Below are positions 36,210-47,193 of a stretch of 64,000 bases of DNA, in pieces. The notes under the pieces are model-generated. The model saw nothing but the letters and a program-made list of their open reading frames with translations. It was not told the DNA's origin and did no database searches. The stretch is from assembly GCF_013343115.1 (NCBI RefSeq), contig NZ_CP054570.1:744001-808000 (forward strand), given 5' to 3'. The DNA comes from Streptococcus sanguinis. Its GTDB lineage: Bacteria; Bacillota; Bacilli; Lactobacillales; Streptococcaceae. Within the stretch, counting starts at the first letter, position 1. Every line of letters starts with the position of its first letter. The translations under genes were made by a program, and so were the position numbers.

Positions 36210-36842
36210 ATGAATCGCAGTTTTATCTTAATTTATCGAATTATTCTGTTTATTCTAGCCTTTTTGGGTGTGTATCTGGAAATCACTAAGTATGGCGTGG
36301 GCATGCTCATGTACTATACGGTTTTGTCCAATCTCTTGGTCCTGCTTTTTACGGGCTATCTGGTCTATCTGATGACGAGACCTGGCGATGCTTGGAAAAC
36401 GCCGAAAATCTTGCGAATCAAGGGCGGGGTGACCATGTCCATCATGATTACTTGCGTCGTTTACCACCTCTTGCTGGCTCCCATTGCGACGGATTTTTAC
36501 CGTTTAGAGAATTTTCTGTGTCATTATATAGTACCCTTGGCGTTTCTTCTGGATACAGTAATCTTTGACAAGTCGCGCCAGTACCGTTGGTTTGATCCGA
36601 TTTCTTGGACAAGTGTGCCCTTGGTCTACATGGCCTTTGCCCTCTTTAATGGCTTTTTCTTGAAAATAAATATTCCAAGATCTAAGGACAATCCATTTCC
36701 TTACTTTTTCCTCAATGTCTTTAAGAAAGGCTGGCCTTATGTCATCCAGATGTGTCTGATTATTTTTGCGGCCTATCTGATCTTTGGTTTTGTCTTTTAC
36801 GGGATAAAATCCATCTCTTTCTCAAAGAAGAAGACTTCTTAG
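36210..36842 (+). CDS. Pr6Pr-type integral membrane protein
   Basis: 210 residues from ATG 36210 (GAGG 5 bp upstream). Six hydrophobic segments. 'YYTVLSNLLVLLF', 'CVVYHLLLAP', 'HYIVPLAFLLDTVIFD' and 'WTSVPLVYMAFALFNG' match the Pr6Pr (FAR-17a/AIG1-like) membrane family, where some eukaryotic members are lipid esterases with Thr/His residues in the same positions. Bacterial role unknown. Eight bases after the phnA-like gene, so likely co-transcribed. Confidence 0.75.
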   Translation: MNRSFILIYRIILFILAFLGVYLEITKYGVGMLMYYTVLSNLLVLLFTGYLVYLMTRPGDAWKTPKILRIKGGVTMSIMITCVVYHLLLAPIATDFYRLENFLCHYIVPLAFLLDTVIFDKSRQYRWFDPISWTSVPLVYMAFALFNGFFLKINIPRSKDNPFPYFFLNVFKKGWPYVIQMCLIIFAAYLIFGFVFYGIKSISFSKKKTS

Positions 36843-36861
36843 AGGCATGTACTAGTAGATG

Positions 36862-36886
36862 AAAAACAGATTTTATCTGTTTTTTA
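36862..36886 (+). terminator. Terminator after the Pr6Pr-type gene
   Basis: ACAGAT / ATCTGT core with flanking A and T runs. Confidence 0.7.
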
Positions 36887-36905
36887 TTTTGGTTTCTATT
36901 TTTTC

Positions 36906-36960
36906 TTGCTAATATCAGATTTGTGTGATATAGTTAACTAGTTAATAATTAACCGGTTAA
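36906..36960 (+). promoter_or_regulatory. Promoter with two AdcR boxes
   Basis: -35 TTGCTA (36906-36911), 17-bp spacer, -10 TATAGT (36929-36934). TTAACTAGTTAA (36934-36945) and TTAACCGGTTAA (36949-36960) both fit the zinc-repressor AdcR consensus TTAACYRGTTAA and lie on the start site, so zinc should repress the following gene. Confidence 0.88.
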
Positions 36961-36978
36961 ACAAAAAAGGAGGAAAGA

Positions 36979-39525
36979 ATGAAACACAATCAGAAACTGT
37001 TAGGACTAGCAGGGATCATTCTAGCTTGTAATCTTTGCTTGGCTGCTTGTCAATCTCAGACATCTCAACAGGAAAGCAGTCAAGAGAAGGTGAAGACCAA
37101 GCAAGAAGTGAAGAAGAAAAGTAAGGGGGCCAAAAAAGGACAGGTTCCTGGAATTGATAAGCCGACGGATGATGGTTTTCTCTTCAAAAGCGAGTCTCAA
37201 ATTAAAGCTAGAACTAGTGAAGGTTTGATTTTAGAGCATGATGGCCATACGCACTTTATTTTTTATTCTGATCTAAAGAATAGTAAATGGGCCTATCTGA
37301 TACCAAAAGATGGGCAAGTGCCTGCAGGATCGCCTCAGCTGGCAAATCAAATGAGCACTGCTGATGATGGCTATGTTTTTAATCCTAGAGACATTGTATC
37401 AGAAGACCAATACGGCTATGTTGTGCGTCACGGGGATCATTTCCATTACATTTTGAAACAGTCTGTGGGTAATCTTGCACAAGCACCGACCTATCGTCCA
37501 ACGCCGTCTAGAAATCCTAGCGGACATGTTTATCAGCCAACACCTACGCCATCTCTTCCCCAGCAGCAAGGGACAACTAAACGCCAGTTTGCTGGGATTG
37601 ATTATCCTACAAGTGATGGATTCTTATTTAGAGGCACAGGGGTAACAGGCAAGTTAGCTACTGGCTTGCTGGCAGATCATAATGGTCATACTCATTTCAT
37701 CCCATATGAGCAGCTGATTGCTTCACCTTGGGAGTCATTGATTCCAGCGGAACATAAGAAAGCTGCTGAAGATGCCTACTATGGCCGGCAAGGGCAAGCA
37801 CAGCCTTCACCAGAACCGTCGCCAGCTCCAGCACCAGCTCCTACACCTGAGCCTGTGCCAAGTCCATCAGACGAGGAAGAAGAAATTGCCAAGAAAAAGG
37901 CCTATTTGGCTCAGCAATTAGGAATTAATGAAAGTCTGATTCAGGTGAGCGATACAGATAAAGGAAAGGTATTTATCTATCCGCATGGCGACCACAGCCA
38001 TTCGACCTTGATTAGTGAGATTGATACGACCAAGCCTTTTGATCCTCATGGAAATCCACATGCTCATGACGCAGTCGGTATGGCAACCTTGAAAGCTCTA
38101 GGATTCGATGATGAAATCATTGAAGATATTTTACATGCTACGGCGGACAGCCCATTCCCATCAGATGAGACGGATACGGAAAAGATGAAAGCCTGGCTGG
38201 CAACTGTGAAGTATCTAAATATCGGCCAGCGCAAAGACCCTTTGCAGCGAAAAGGCTTGGAACTAATGCCAAATATTGAAGTTCTGGGGATTGGCTTTAC
38301 TCCGATAAAGGACATCAGACCAGTGCTGCAATTAAAACATTTGAAACAGCTGTGGATGACAAAGACAGGCGTTACCAACTATGATTTCTTAAAAGAAATT
38401 CCGACCTTGGAAGGCTTGGACATTTCCCAGAATGGCATCACTGATTTATCTTTCTTGAAGGATTATCCAAACCTCAAAACAGTGGCAGCAGCGGGGAATG
38501 ACCTTACCGATATTACACCTTTGGAGAAGCTGAAAAATCTGGAGTCATTGAACCTTGACTACAACAATATCTCAGATATTTCTGCTTTGACCAAGCTTCC
38601 AAAATTAAAAGCTGTAAGTTTAGAGCACAATCAACTGCAAGATGTTTCTGCTCTGAGCCAAAAAGAAGATTTAACAAGGCTTTTCTTATCCAACAATCCA
38701 AACTTAAATCTCAATACCCTCAAAGATTCCCATCTGGAAGAATTAACAGCTGACAATTCCAATGTTGAGAACTTGAACTTCCTGAAATCTAATCCAAATC
38801 TGACAACTCTAAGCCTAAATGGCAATCGCCTGACTTCTCTGGCAGGAGTTGAAGCTGCTAAGAATTTAGTAACTTTGTCCGCAAGTCAAAACAAGATTAC
38901 ATCTTTGGACATTCCAGCCGCTCAGTCTTCCTTGAAGAATTTAAACTTGGGTGAGAATGAGCTGAAAAACTTGGAAGGAATTAATCAGTTTAGGTCTTTA
39001 GACAATCTGGCTGTCAACAAGAATAAAATCACAACCTTAGCGCTGCAGGAACCAAATAAGACGGTGACTTATATTAATGTCAGCGACAATCACATCCCTA
39101 AAGCAGAGCTTGAATTGAATGAAAATAAAATTCCGAAATCCTTAGCACAGCATTTCCCAGGTGTTCAGGGTGGCAGCATTGACAATAATAAGCCAGCCGA
39201 TGCAAAGGAAGAAAAGAAGGAAGAGCCTAAGCAAAGTGAGCCTAATAAAGCAGATGTCCAAGGGAAGCCCGCATCCGATAAGCCAGCCCCAGCTGAAGCA
39301 AGCAACCAAGGAGCTTCAAACGATAATGAGCATCCAGCTGGAACTCCTGAAGCGGACTTAAATGAGCGAACAGTGGATTCAGAAAACTCTTCTAAACCAT
39401 CATCGGAAGAAGTGCCAACTGCTGAAAATCCTGAATTAAAAGATGAGCTAGCTCAAGCAGAAAACAAAGAAAATCAAAAGGATCCAAAAGATAAGGAACA
39501 AGAAGAGAAAGAAGCTAATCACTAA
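36979..39525 (+). CDS. Histidine-triad and leucine-rich-repeat surface lipoprotein (Slr-like)
   Basis: 848 residues. Signal peptide with lipobox 'LAAC' (Cys24). Histidine triads HxxHxH at about 87 (HDGHTH), 151 (HGDHFH), 234 (HNGHTH) and 336 (HGDHSH), with two flanking proline-rich linkers. About a dozen 22-residue leucine-rich repeats of internalin type span roughly 425-725 ('LKNLESLNLDYNNISDISAL'). The tail is acidic, Pro/Glu/Lys-rich, without LPxTG. The layout matches S. pyogenes Slr, a lipoprotein that combines both modules. Zinc binding by the triads and the AdcR boxes upstream place it in zinc acquisition; the repeats suggest host or surface binding. Confidence 0.9.
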   Translation: MKHNQKLLGLAGIILACNLCLAACQSQTSQQESSQEKVKTKQEVKKKSKGAKKGQVPGIDKPTDDGFLFKSESQIKARTSEGLILEHDGHTHFIFYSDLKNSKWAYLIPKDGQVPAGSPQLANQMSTADDGYVFNPRDIVSEDQYGYVVRHGDHFHYILKQSVGNLAQAPTYRPTPSRNPSGHVYQPTPTPSLPQQQGTTKRQFAGIDYPTSDGFLFRGTGVTGKLATGLLADHNGHTHFIPYEQLIASPWESLIPAEHKKAAEDAYYGRQGQAQPSPEPSPAPAPAPTPEPVPSPSDEEEEIAKKKAYLAQQLGINESLIQVSDTDKGKVFIYPHGDHSHSTLISEIDTTKPFDPHGNPHAHDAVGMATLKALGFDDEIIEDILHATADSPFPSDETDTEKMKAWLATVKYLNIGQRKDPLQRKGLELMPNIEVLGIGFTPIKDIRPVLQLKHLKQLWMTKTGVTNYDFLKEIPTLEGLDISQNGITDLSFLKDYPNLKTVAAAGNDLTDITPLEKLKNLESLNLDYNNISDISALTKLPKLKAVSLEHNQLQDVSALSQKEDLTRLFLSNNPNLNLNTLKDSHLEELTADNSNVENLNFLKSNPNLTTLSLNGNRLTSLAGVEAAKNLVTLSASQNKITSLDIPAAQSSLKNLNLGENELKNLEGINQFRSLDNLAVNKNKITTLALQEPNKTVTYINVSDNHIPKAELELNENKIPKSLAQHFPGVQGGSIDNNKPADAKEEKKEEPKQSEPNKADVQGKPASDKPAPAEASNQGASNDNEHPAGTPEADLNERTVDSENSSKPSSEEVPTAENPELKDELAQAENKENQKDPKDKEQEEKEANH

Positions 39526-39562
39526 TCCTTATCCAGTTGAGCAGAAAAAATACAATTTTTTC

Positions 39563-39756
39563 TTGAAATAGTTTTGAATTTGTGATATAGTATAAAAAAT
39601 TAAATAATCCTTTAATTCTATCCAGAGAGATAGACAAGGAGCAAGTAAAAAGATGGGTGGAGTGTAAGCAAGTGCGTCTTGTTTTAGTTTGCCTGATTAG
39701 ATTTTTCTGAAGTCTCCTTGTAATAAGGAGACTTTTTCTTGTTTGAGGAGGAAAGA
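39563..39756 (+). promoter_or_regulatory. pyr operon promoter and PyrR attenuator
   Basis: Promoter TTGAAA (39563-39568), 17 bp, TATAGT (39586-39591). The leader holds the PyrR-binding hairpin: TCTATC / GATAGA closing a CAGAGA loop (39617-39634), close to the Bacillus AUCCAGAGAGGCU consensus. A terminator follows (AAGTCTCCTT / AAGGAGACTT, 39710-39733, then TTTTT). PyrR with UMP would stabilise the binding loop and favour termination. The leader covers the gap before pyrR. Confidence 0.88.
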
Positions 39757-40275
39757 ATGAAAACAAAAGAAGTTGTCGATGACATCACCATGAATCGCGC
39801 GATTACGCGGATTACCTATGAAATCATCGAGCGCAACAAGGACTTAAATAAAGTGGTCTTGGCTGGGATTAAGACCCGTGGGGTTCACTTGGCTCACCGG
39901 ATTCAGAAGCGGTTGGCTCAGTTGGAGAATATCGATATTCCAGTCGCTGAAGTAGACACTAAGCCTTTTCGTGATGATATCAAGGTTGAAGAAGATACGA
40001 CAGTGATTCCAGTGGATATTACCGACCGTCAAGTAATTCTGATCGACGATGTCCTCTACACAGGAAGAACTATTCGAGCGGCTATTGATAATCTGGTCAG
40101 TCATGGGCGGCCTTCTCGCGTTGGTCTGGCTGTCTTGGTAGACCGTGGTCACCGCGAGCTGCCGATACGGGCAGACTATGTCGGCAAGAATATTCCGACT
40201 AGCCAAACTGAGGAGATTATTGTTGAGATGACCGAGACAGACGGTCAAGATCGAGTTTTGATTATGGGAGAGTAA
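39757..40275 (+). CDS. pyrR: Bifunctional pyr operon regulator / uracil phosphoribosyltransferase
   Basis: 172 residues from ATG 39757, with GAGGAGG about 5 bp upstream. '[19 protein letters not shown]' is the PRPP-binding loop; '[16 protein letters not shown]' and '[13 protein letters not shown]' are conserved. It binds the leader RNA when UMP is high and also converts uracil to UMP. First gene of the pyrimidine operon and placed directly behind its own RNA target. Confidence 0.96.
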   Translation: MKTKEVVDDITMNRAITRITYEIIERNKDLNKVVLAGIKTRGVHLAHRIQKRLAQLENIDIPVAEVDTKPFRDDIKVEEDTTVIPVDITDRQVILIDDVLYTGRTIRAAIDNLVSHGRPSRVGLAVLVDRGHRELPIRADYVGKNIPTSQTEEIIVEMTETDGQDRVLIMGE

Positions 40276-40283
40276 TAAGCTAA

Positions 40284-41576
40284 ATGAGTCAAGATGTTAA
40301 GTATGATGTGCATGATATGCCAAAGCCAGGTTTGCTTTTAGGACTATCCTTTCAGCACTTGTTCGCCATGTTTGGGGCGACAGTCTTGGTACCGATTCTG
40401 GTGGGAATTGACCCAGCGGTAGCCCTCTTTTCCAGCGGTCTGGGAACACTTGCCCATCTGACTGTTACCAAGTACAAAATTCCAGCCTACATGGGATCCA
40501 GCTTTGCTTATATCGCAGCCATGCAGATGCTGATGAAGACAGATGGTATCGGAGCGGTTGCTCAGGGAGCCATCACTGGTGGATTGGTTTATTTCATCGT
40601 AGCCCTGATTGTCAAGTTTGCTGGTAATGCTTGGATTGACAAGGTGCTGCCGCCAGTAGTGGTAGGGCCTATCATCATGGTTATCGGTCTGAGCTTAGCT
40701 GGAACGGCTGTTAGCGATGTCATGAATAAGACTTTGACTAATGGTGAAAAGGTGTATGATTTGACCTACTTCATTATCGGTATGGTAACGCTCTTAGCAG
40801 TCATCCTCTTTAATATCTATGGTAAGAAAATTGTGGGAATCATCCCAGTCTTGCTAGGCCTGATAGTCGGCTACATCTTTAGCTTGATTCTAGGAATCGT
40901 GACTGGGCAGGAAATCGTTTCTTTTGCCAAGGTAGGAGAAGCTTCTTGGTTCCACCTTCCGCCCATGAGTCTGCCTTTCTTGGACTACGATGTGAAATTT
41001 TATCCTAGTGCGATTTTAACCATGGCGCCTATCGCCTTTGTAACCATGACAGAACACTTCGGGCATGTCATGGTACTGAATAGCTTGACAGGAAAGGACT
41101 TCTTCAAGGATCCAGGACTGGACAAGACCTTGACTGGTGATGGTCTGGCTCAGATTATTGCAGGGTTTTTCGGAGCACCGCCGGTGACTAGCTACGGAGA
41201 GAATATCGGAGTCATGGCGCTCAATAAAATCTACAGCGTCTATGTCATTGCAGGTGCAGCAGTGCTGGCTATTGTCATGAGCTTTGTGGGCAAGGTCTCA
41301 GCCTTACTCCAATCCATCCCGAGCCCTGTGCTGGGTGGTATTTCCATCGCTCTCTTTGGGGTAATTGCTTCGAGCGGTCTCAAAATTCTGATCGAAGCAC
41401 AGACCAACTTTGACAATAAAAAGAACCTCTTGATTGCCAGTGTCATCTTGGTATCTGGTATCGGCGGTCTGACCTTGCAGCTGTCGGGTCTGCAAATCTC
41501 AGGAGTTGCCTTGTCAACTATTCTGGGAATTGTCCTCTATCTTGTCCTGCCTGAGCCCAAGGATTCAGCTAGGTAA
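40284..41576 (+). CDS. pyrP: Uracil permease (NCS2 family)
   Basis: 430 residues with about 14 hydrophobic segments. 'GLSFQHLFAMFGATVLVPILVGIDPAVALFSSGLGTL' is the NCS2 N-terminus; 'FGAPPVTSYGENIGVMALNKIYSVYVI' contains the conserved substrate-binding motif with Glu. It imports uracil in symport with protons. Eight bases after pyrR, thus in the same attenuated transcript. Confidence 0.94.
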   Translation: MSQDVKYDVHDMPKPGLLLGLSFQHLFAMFGATVLVPILVGIDPAVALFSSGLGTLAHLTVTKYKIPAYMGSSFAYIAAMQMLMKTDGIGAVAQGAITGGLVYFIVALIVKFAGNAWIDKVLPPVVVGPIIMVIGLSLAGTAVSDVMNKTLTNGEKVYDLTYFIIGMVTLLAVILFNIYGKKIVGIIPVLLGLIVGYIFSLILGIVTGQEIVSFAKVGEASWFHLPPMSLPFLDYDVKFYPSAILTMAPIAFVTMTEHFGHVMVLNSLTGKDFFKDPGLDKTLTGDGLAQIIAGFFGAPPVTSYGENIGVMALNKIYSVYVIAGAAVLAIVMSFVGKVSALLQSIPSPVLGGISIALFGVIASSGLKILIEAQTNFDNKKNLLIASVILVSGIGGLTLQLSGLQISGVALSTILGIVLYLVLPEPKDSAR

Positions 41577-41673
41577 AACATCATTAACTTTCGTTCAAAA
41601 ATAGCTTGCTCTCAGAGCGACTTTACTTGCAGCACTCTGGAAGCCCTCATTCTTTCATAAAGGAGATTACATC

Positions 41674-42591
41674 ATGTCATCCAATCAAATCGCTCTTAAG
41701 AACCTTGTTTCTATGGAAACTCTGTCAAATGAAGAAGTTATGGCCTTGATTAAACGCGGAATCGAATTTAAAAATGGCGCTAAAGTCCATTATGATGAGC
41801 AGCATATCGTATCTAACCTCTTCTTTGAGCCATCTACACGGACCCACAAGGCCTTTGAGGTAGCGGAGTTGAAGTTAGGCTGCGATCTTCTGGACTTTGA
41901 TGTCAAGACCAGCTCGGTCAATAAAGGAGAAACCTTGTATGACACTATCCTGACTATGTCTGCTCTTGGCGTTGATGTTTGTGTCATTCGCCACCCGGAA
42001 GTGGATTATTACAAAGAGCTAGTGGAAAGCCCAACCATTACGACTTCCATCGTTAACGGTGGAGACGGTTCTGGTCAGCATCCTAGTCAAAGCTTGCTGG
42101 ATCTGATGACCATTTATCAAGAGTTTGGTCGCTTTGAAGGCCTCAAGGTTGCGATTGCTGGTGACTTGGACCATTCGCGCGTGGCTAAGTCAAATATGCA
42201 GATTCTCAAGCGCTTGGGTGCAGAGCTCTACTTTGCAGGTCCGGAAGAATGGCGGAGCCAGGAGTTTGCGGACTATGGTAAGTTTGTCACTATTGATGAG
42301 GTGATTGAAGAAGTGGATGTCATGATGTTCCTGCGCGTGCAGCATGAGCGCCATGACTACGAGTCCATCTTTTCTAAAGAAAATTACCACAGACTGCATG
42401 GGCTGACTCAAGAGCGGTATGACCGCATGAAAGATACGGCGATTCTGATGCATCCAGCTCCAGTTAACCGCGATGTAGAAATTGCGGATCATTTGGTCGA
42501 AGCACCAAAATCGCGTATCGTTGAACAAATGACCAACGGCGTCTTTGTTAGAATGGCTATTATCGAAGCAGTTCTGAAAGGCCGTCAATAA
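41674..42591 (+). CDS. pyrB: Aspartate carbamoyltransferase catalytic chain
   Basis: 305 residues, usual size. '[16 protein letters not shown]' binds carbamoyl phosphate, '[23 protein letters not shown]' and '[14 protein letters not shown]' are family signatures, and '[13 protein letters not shown]' holds the aspartate loop. Catalyses the committed step of pyrimidine synthesis. No pyrI-like regulatory chain is present, as in other Firmicutes. AAAGGAG upstream; 97 bp after pyrP with no evident second attenuator. Confidence 0.97.
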   Translation: MSSNQIALKNLVSMETLSNEEVMALIKRGIEFKNGAKVHYDEQHIVSNLFFEPSTRTHKAFEVAELKLGCDLLDFDVKTSSVNKGETLYDTILTMSALGVDVCVIRHPEVDYYKELVESPTITTSIVNGGDGSGQHPSQSLLDLMTIYQEFGRFEGLKVAIAGDLDHSRVAKSNMQILKRLGAELYFAGPEEWRSQEFADYGKFVTIDEVIEEVDVMMFLRVQHERHDYESIFSKENYHRLHGLTQERYDRMKDTAILMHPAPVNRDVEIADHLVEAPKSRIVEQMTNGVFVRMAIIEAVLKGRQ

Positions 42592-42607
42592 TCTCGGACA
42601 GTAGGCC

Positions 42608-42644
42608 GGGAGTGGGTGAAGCTATGTGAAGCAATCCCACTCCC
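42608..42644 (+). other. Strong hairpin between pyrB and carA
   Basis: GGGAGTGGG (42608-42616) pairs perfectly with CCCACTCCC (42636-42644). No T-tract follows, so it is unlikely to terminate. It could be an RNase processing or 3'-end-protecting element that separates pyrB from carAB in the operon mRNA. Confidence 0.6.
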
Positions 42645-42705
42645 TATTATTATATATCTTATGTGGATAGTCGTGGGCGGTCTGCATCTTGGACAGGAGG
42701 GAACA

Positions 42706-43782
42706 ATGGCAAAGAGACTTTTAATATTAGAAAATGGCATGATCTTCGAAGGGGAAGCTTTTGGGGCAGATCTTTTTGTGACAGGCGAAATCGTCTTTAA
42801 CACAGGCATGACAGGCTATCAGGAATCGATTACGGACCAGTCTTATAACGGCCAGATTTTGACCTTTACCTATCCCTTGGTTGGAAATTATGGCGTCAAT
42901 CGGGACGATTATGAATCCATTCTGCCAACCTGCAAGGGAGTGGTGGTCTATGAGTATGCACGTCGTGCCAGCAATTGGCGCCAGCAATTGTCTTTGGATG
43001 AGTTCCTCAAAATCAAAAAGATACCAGGCATTTCGGGAATTGATACAAGGGCACTAACCAAGATTATCCGCCAGCATGGAACCATGCGGGCAACCATTGC
43101 CAATGCAGAGGATAGCATTGAGCATTTGCAAGACCAGCTGCAGGCGACAGTTCTGCCGACTGATAACATCAAGCAGGTGTCTACCAAGCAGTCTTATCCA
43201 GCTCCGGGAACGGGTCGCAGTGTGGTATTGGTTGACTTTGGTCTCAAACATTCTATCCTGCGGGAGTTAGCTAAGCGCAACTGCAGCGTGACAGTGGTGC
43301 CTTATGATACCAGAGCTGAGGAAATTCTCCAGCTCAATCCTGACGGAGTCATGCTGTCAAATGGACCGGGAAATCCGGAAGATGTGCCGGAGGCTCTGGA
43401 CATGATTCGTGGTGTTCAGGGCAAAATTCCAATTTTCGGAATCTGTATGGGACATCAGCTCTTCTCCATGGCTAACGGTGCTAAGACGCATAAGATGAAG
43501 TTCGGCCACCGTGGCTTCAACCATGCGGTACGTGAGATTGCGACAGGCCGAGTTGACTTTACCAGTCAAAATCATGGCTATGCAGTCAGTCGTGAGGATT
43601 TGCCGGAATGCCTGATTGTGACTCATGAAGAAATCAATGATAAGTCTGTCGAAGGTGTGCGCCATCGGGATTATCCTGCCTTTTCTGTGCAGTTCCACCC
43701 AGATGCTGCGCCGGGACCGCATGATGCAGACTATCTCTTTGATGAGTTTATGGAAATGATGGATGCCCATCAGGCTTACTAG
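42706..43782 (+). CDS. carA: Carbamoyl-phosphate synthase small chain
   Basis: 358 residues from ATG 42706, with AGGAGGG 5 bp upstream; the longer frame from 42616 lacks a ribosome site and would add an odd hydrophobic lead. N-terminal domain '[16 protein letters not shown]...[11 protein letters not shown]', C-terminal class I glutaminase with nucleophile Cys in '[10 protein letters not shown]' and His/Glu region '[13 protein letters not shown]'. It hydrolyses glutamine and channels ammonia to CarB. Confidence 0.96.
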   Translation: MAKRLLILENGMIFEGEAFGADLFVTGEIVFNTGMTGYQESITDQSYNGQILTFTYPLVGNYGVNRDDYESILPTCKGVVVYEYARRASNWRQQLSLDEFLKIKKIPGISGIDTRALTKIIRQHGTMRATIANAEDSIEHLQDQLQATVLPTDNIKQVSTKQSYPAPGTGRSVVLVDFGLKHSILRELAKRNCSVTVVPYDTRAEEILQLNPDGVMLSNGPGNPEDVPEALDMIRGVQGKIPIFGICMGHQLFSMANGAKTHKMKFGHRGFNHAVREIATGRVDFTSQNHGYAVSREDLPECLIVTHEEINDKSVEGVRHRDYPAFSVQFHPDAAPGPHDADYLFDEFMEMMDAHQAY

Positions 43783-43805
43783 GAAGCAAGATTGAGAGGT
43801 GCACT

Positions 43806-46800
43806 ATGCCAAAACGTAAAGATATTCAGAAAATTATGGTCATTGGTTCTGGTCCTATCGTTATTGGTCAGGCTGCGGAGTTTGACTATGCTGGGACTCA
43901 GGCTTGCCTGTCCTTGAAAGAAGAGGGCTACAGTGTCGTCTTGGTTAATTCTAATCCAGCGACCATTATGACGGACAAAGAAATTGCAGACCGAGTTTAT
44001 ATCGAGCCTATCACGCTGGAGTTTGTTGCGCGGATTTTGCGTAAAGAGCGCCCGGATGCTCTGCTGCCTACTTTGGGCGGCCAGACCGGACTCAATATGG
44101 CTATGGAACTATCCAAGTCAGGACTTTTAGAAGAGCTGGGAGTGGAACTCTTGGGAACCAAGCTATCGGCCATTGACCAAGCGGAAGACCGGGATCTCTT
44201 CAAGCAGCTGATGGAAGAGTTAGGCCAGCCCATCCCTGAGTCAGAAATTGTCAATACAGTTGATGAAGCACTGGAATTTGCGGCTGGCATCGGCTATCCA
44301 GTCATTGTCCGTCCGGCATTTACACTGGGAGGAACTGGCGGTGGTATCTGTAGCAATGAGGAAGAGCTGCAGGAAATCGCAGAAAACGGCCTCAAACTCT
44401 CTCCGGTTACCCAGTGTCTGATTGAGCGCTCCATAGCAGGCTTTAAGGAAATCGAATACGAGGTCATGCGGGATGGTGCAGACAATGCGCTGGTCGTATG
44501 TAATATGGAAAACTTTGATCCAGTCGGCATCCACACAGGTGATTCTATCGTTTTTGCACCTAGTCAGACCATCTCAGACTATGAATACCAGATGCTGCGG
44601 GACGCCAGCCTCAAGATTATCCGTGCGTTGAAGATTGAGGGGGGCTGTAATGTGCAGCTGGCTCTGGACCCGCATAGTTTCAAATACTATGTTATCGAGG
44701 TCAATCCACGGGTTTCCCGCTCATCAGCCCTTGCCTCTAAGGCGACCGGCTATCCGATTGCCAAGCTGGCGGCGAAAATTGCGGTCGGGCTTACATTAGA
44801 TGAAATCATTAATCCGGTGACAGGTTCTACTTATGCTATGTTTGAGCCGGCTCTGGACTATATGGTCGCTAAGATTCCACGCTTTCCATTTGATAAGTTC
44901 GAGCAGGGTGAGCGCAGTCTGGGAACCCAGATGAAGGCGACCGGTGAAGTCATGGCTATCGGCCGCAATATCGAGGAGAGTCTGCTCAAGGCTTGCCGCT
45001 CTCTGGAAGTTGGTGTGGACCACAATGAGTTGCCTGCTCTCAGTCAAGTAAGCGATGATGAGCTGATGAGGAAGATTGTCAAGGCGCAAGACGACCGACT
45101 TTTCTACATCTCAGAGGCTATTCGCCGTGGTTACAGTCCGGATGAAATTGCTGAGCTGACCAAAATTGATGTCTTTTTCCTGGATAAGCTGCTCCATATT
45201 TACGAAATCGAGCAGGAACTGGCTTGTCATATCGGAGATAGCTATGTGCTCAAGAAAGCCAAGCAAAATGGCTTTGCGGATACTAAGATTGCTGCCTTAT
45301 GGGACACAACAGCTGAGCAGGTACGTCGCATCCGGCAGGATCAGAAGATTGTGCCGGTTTACAAGATGGTAGATACTTGTGCTGCTGAGTTCGAGTCTGC
45401 GACGCCTTATTTCTACTCTACCTATGGCTTTGAAAATGAATCTGTCAAATCCAGCAAGGAATCAGTTCTGGTGCTGGGTTCTGGTCCTATCCGAATTGGG
45501 CAGGGAGTGGAGTTTGACTATGCGACTGTTCATTCGGTAAAGGCCATTCAGGCAGCTGGTTATGAAGCAATTATCATGAACAGCAATCCGGAGACTGTAT
45601 CGACTGACTTTTCTGTCTCTGACAAGCTCTACTTTGAGCCGCTGACTTTTGAGGATGTTATGAATGTCATTGAGCTGGAGCAGCCTAAAGGTGTTATTGT
45701 TCAGTTTGGCGGACAGACAGCCATTAATCTGGCAGAGCCTCTGTCCAAGGCTGGTGTGAAGATTTTAGGTACCCAAGTAGCGGACTTGGATCGAGCTGAG
45801 GATCGGGATCTCTTTGAGCAAGCTCTGAAGGAGCTGGATATTCCGCAGCCGCCAGGCCAGACGGCTACTAATGAAGAGGAAGCAGTAGAAGCAGCTCGTA
45901 AGATTGGCTTCCCAGTCCTGGTGCGACCTTCCTATGTCTTGGGTGGCCGTGCCATGGAAATCGTAGAAAACGAAGCGGCTCTACGCTCTTATATGCGGAC
46001 AGCGGTTAAGGCCAGTCCAGACCATCCGGTTTTGGTTGATTCTTATATTGTTGGTGATGAGTGCGAAGTGGATGCTATTTCTGATGGTTGTCAGGTCTTG
46101 ATTCCAGGGATTATGGAGCATATCGAGCGGGCAGGGGTTCACTCAGGGGATTCCATGGCAGCCTATCCGCCGCAAACCCTATCGCAGAAAGTTAAGGATA
46201 CCATTGCAGACTATACCAAGCGTTTGGCTCTGGGACTCAACTGTATTGGCATGATGAATATTCAGTTCGTCATCAAGGATGAGCAGGTCTATGTCATTGA
46301 GGTCAATCCACGGGCCAGCCGGACTGTTCCTTTCTTGTCCAAGGTGACTGATATTCCGATGGCACAAGTAGCGACTCGTTTGATTCTTGGGGAAAGCTTG
46401 GCAGAGCTGGGCTATGAAGATGGCCTTCATCCAGAAAGTTCCATGGTTCATATCAAGGCGCCAGTCTTCTCCTTTACCAAGCTGGCGAAGGTCGACAGTC
46501 TCTTGGGACCTGAAATGAAGTCTACCGGCGAAGTCATGGGCAGCGACCGAACTTTGGAAAAAGCGCTGTACAAGGCTTTTGAGGCTTCCTATCTCCATCT
46601 GCCAAACTTTGGTAATGTTGTCTTTACTATCGCAGACGATAGCAAGGAAGAAGCCCTGCAGCTGGCTCAGCGTTTTGCCAATATTGGCTATGGTATCTGG
46701 GCAACCAAGGGGACAGCCTCTTATTTTGAAAATCATGGTCTACACGTCCGTCTGGTGGAAAAAATCGGCAGTGATGATAACAAGGATATCCCAGCCTATA

Positions 46801-46985
46801 TTCGCAAGGGCAAGGTTCAGGCTATTATCAACACGGTCGGAACCAAGCGGACAGCAGATAAGCATGGTCAAATTATCCGCAGCTCAGCTATTGAGCACGG
46901 AGTGCCCCTCTTCACCGCCTTGGATACGGCTGATGCCATGCTGAAGGTGCTGGAAAGCCGCAGTTTCACTACAGAGGCGATATAG
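43806..46985 (+). CDS. carB: Carbamoyl-phosphate synthase large chain
   Basis: 1059 residues. Two homologous ATP-grasp halves, with repeated signatures '[19 protein letters not shown]' (near 13) and '[19 protein letters not shown]' (near 560), each followed by '[19 protein letters not shown]' or '[19 protein letters not shown]'. The allosteric MGS-like domain is at about 930-1059. It makes carbamoyl phosphate for pyrimidines and arginine. GAGAGGTG lies upstream; it is 23 bp after carA and ends the operon. Confidence 0.97.
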   Translation: MPKRKDIQKIMVIGSGPIVIGQAAEFDYAGTQACLSLKEEGYSVVLVNSNPATIMTDKEIADRVYIEPITLEFVARILRKERPDALLPTLGGQTGLNMAMELSKSGLLEELGVELLGTKLSAIDQAEDRDLFKQLMEELGQPIPESEIVNTVDEALEFAAGIGYPVIVRPAFTLGGTGGGICSNEEELQEIAENGLKLSPVTQCLIERSIAGFKEIEYEVMRDGADNALVVCNMENFDPVGIHTGDSIVFAPSQTISDYEYQMLRDASLKIIRALKIEGGCNVQLALDPHSFKYYVIEVNPRVSRSSALASKATGYPIAKLAAKIAVGLTLDEIINPVTGSTYAMFEPALDYMVAKIPRFPFDKFEQGERSLGTQMKATGEVMAIGRNIEESLLKACRSLEVGVDHNELPALSQVSDDELMRKIVKAQDDRLFYISEAIRRGYSPDEIAELTKIDVFFLDKLLHIYEIEQELACHIGDSYVLKKAKQNGFADTKIAALWDTTAEQVRRIRQDQKIVPVYKMVDTCAAEFESATPYFYSTYGFENESVKSSKESVLVLGSGPIRIGQGVEFDYATVHSVKAIQAAGYEAIIMNSNPETVSTDFSVSDKLYFEPLTFEDVMNVIELEQPKGVIVQFGGQTAINLAEPLSKAGVKILGTQVADLDRAEDRDLFEQALKELDIPQPPGQTATNEEEAVEAARKIGFPVLVRPSYVLGGRAMEIVENEAALRSYMRTAVKASPDHPVLVDSYIVGDECEVDAISDGCQVLIPGIMEHIERAGVHSGDSMAAYPPQTLSQKVKDTIADYTKRLALGLNCIGMMNIQFVIKDEQVYVIEVNPRASRTVPFLSKVTDIPMAQVATRLILGESLAELGYEDGLHPESSMVHIKAPVFSFTKLAKVDSLLGPEMKSTGEVMGSDRTLEKALYKAFEASYLHLPNFGNVVFTIADDSKEEALQLAQRFANIGYGIWATKGTASYFENHGLHVRLVEKIGSDDNKDIPAYIRKGKVQAIINTVGTKRTADKHGQIIRSSAIEHGVPLFTALDTADAMLKVLESRSFTTEAI

Positions 46986-47142
46986 AGCTAGATTTTTGTG
47001 TTCCAGATTGTCGTTTGCCGGTCTGAAAGTTGGAAAAGTAATCTCGCATAGCTAAGCTTGAGAAATGCATCTGTTCAAATTTATTCTATCCTTGAATAGT
47101 AATATTAAATAACCTTTCAATATATTGGAATTAAAAGCAAAG

Positions 47143-47176
47143 AGGAAGCGGGAAGGAATTCTACTTCCTTTTTTCT
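47143..47176 (+). terminator. Terminator of the pyr operon
   Basis: AGGAAG / CTTCCT stem with a purine-rich loop, followed by TTTTTT. About 155 bp after carB; nothing else was seen in that gap. Confidence 0.6.
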
Positions 47177-47193
47177 TTATTTTCTTAAAAAAC

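Noticed and set aside
41577..41673. Second PyrR attenuator before pyrB
   Set aside because: No PyrR loop and no terminator hairpin with a T-tract in this gap.
42616..42705. Upstream start for carA
   Set aside because: The extra residues overlap a strong hairpin, have no ribosome site, and CarA conventionally begins at the [15 protein letters not shown] methionine.
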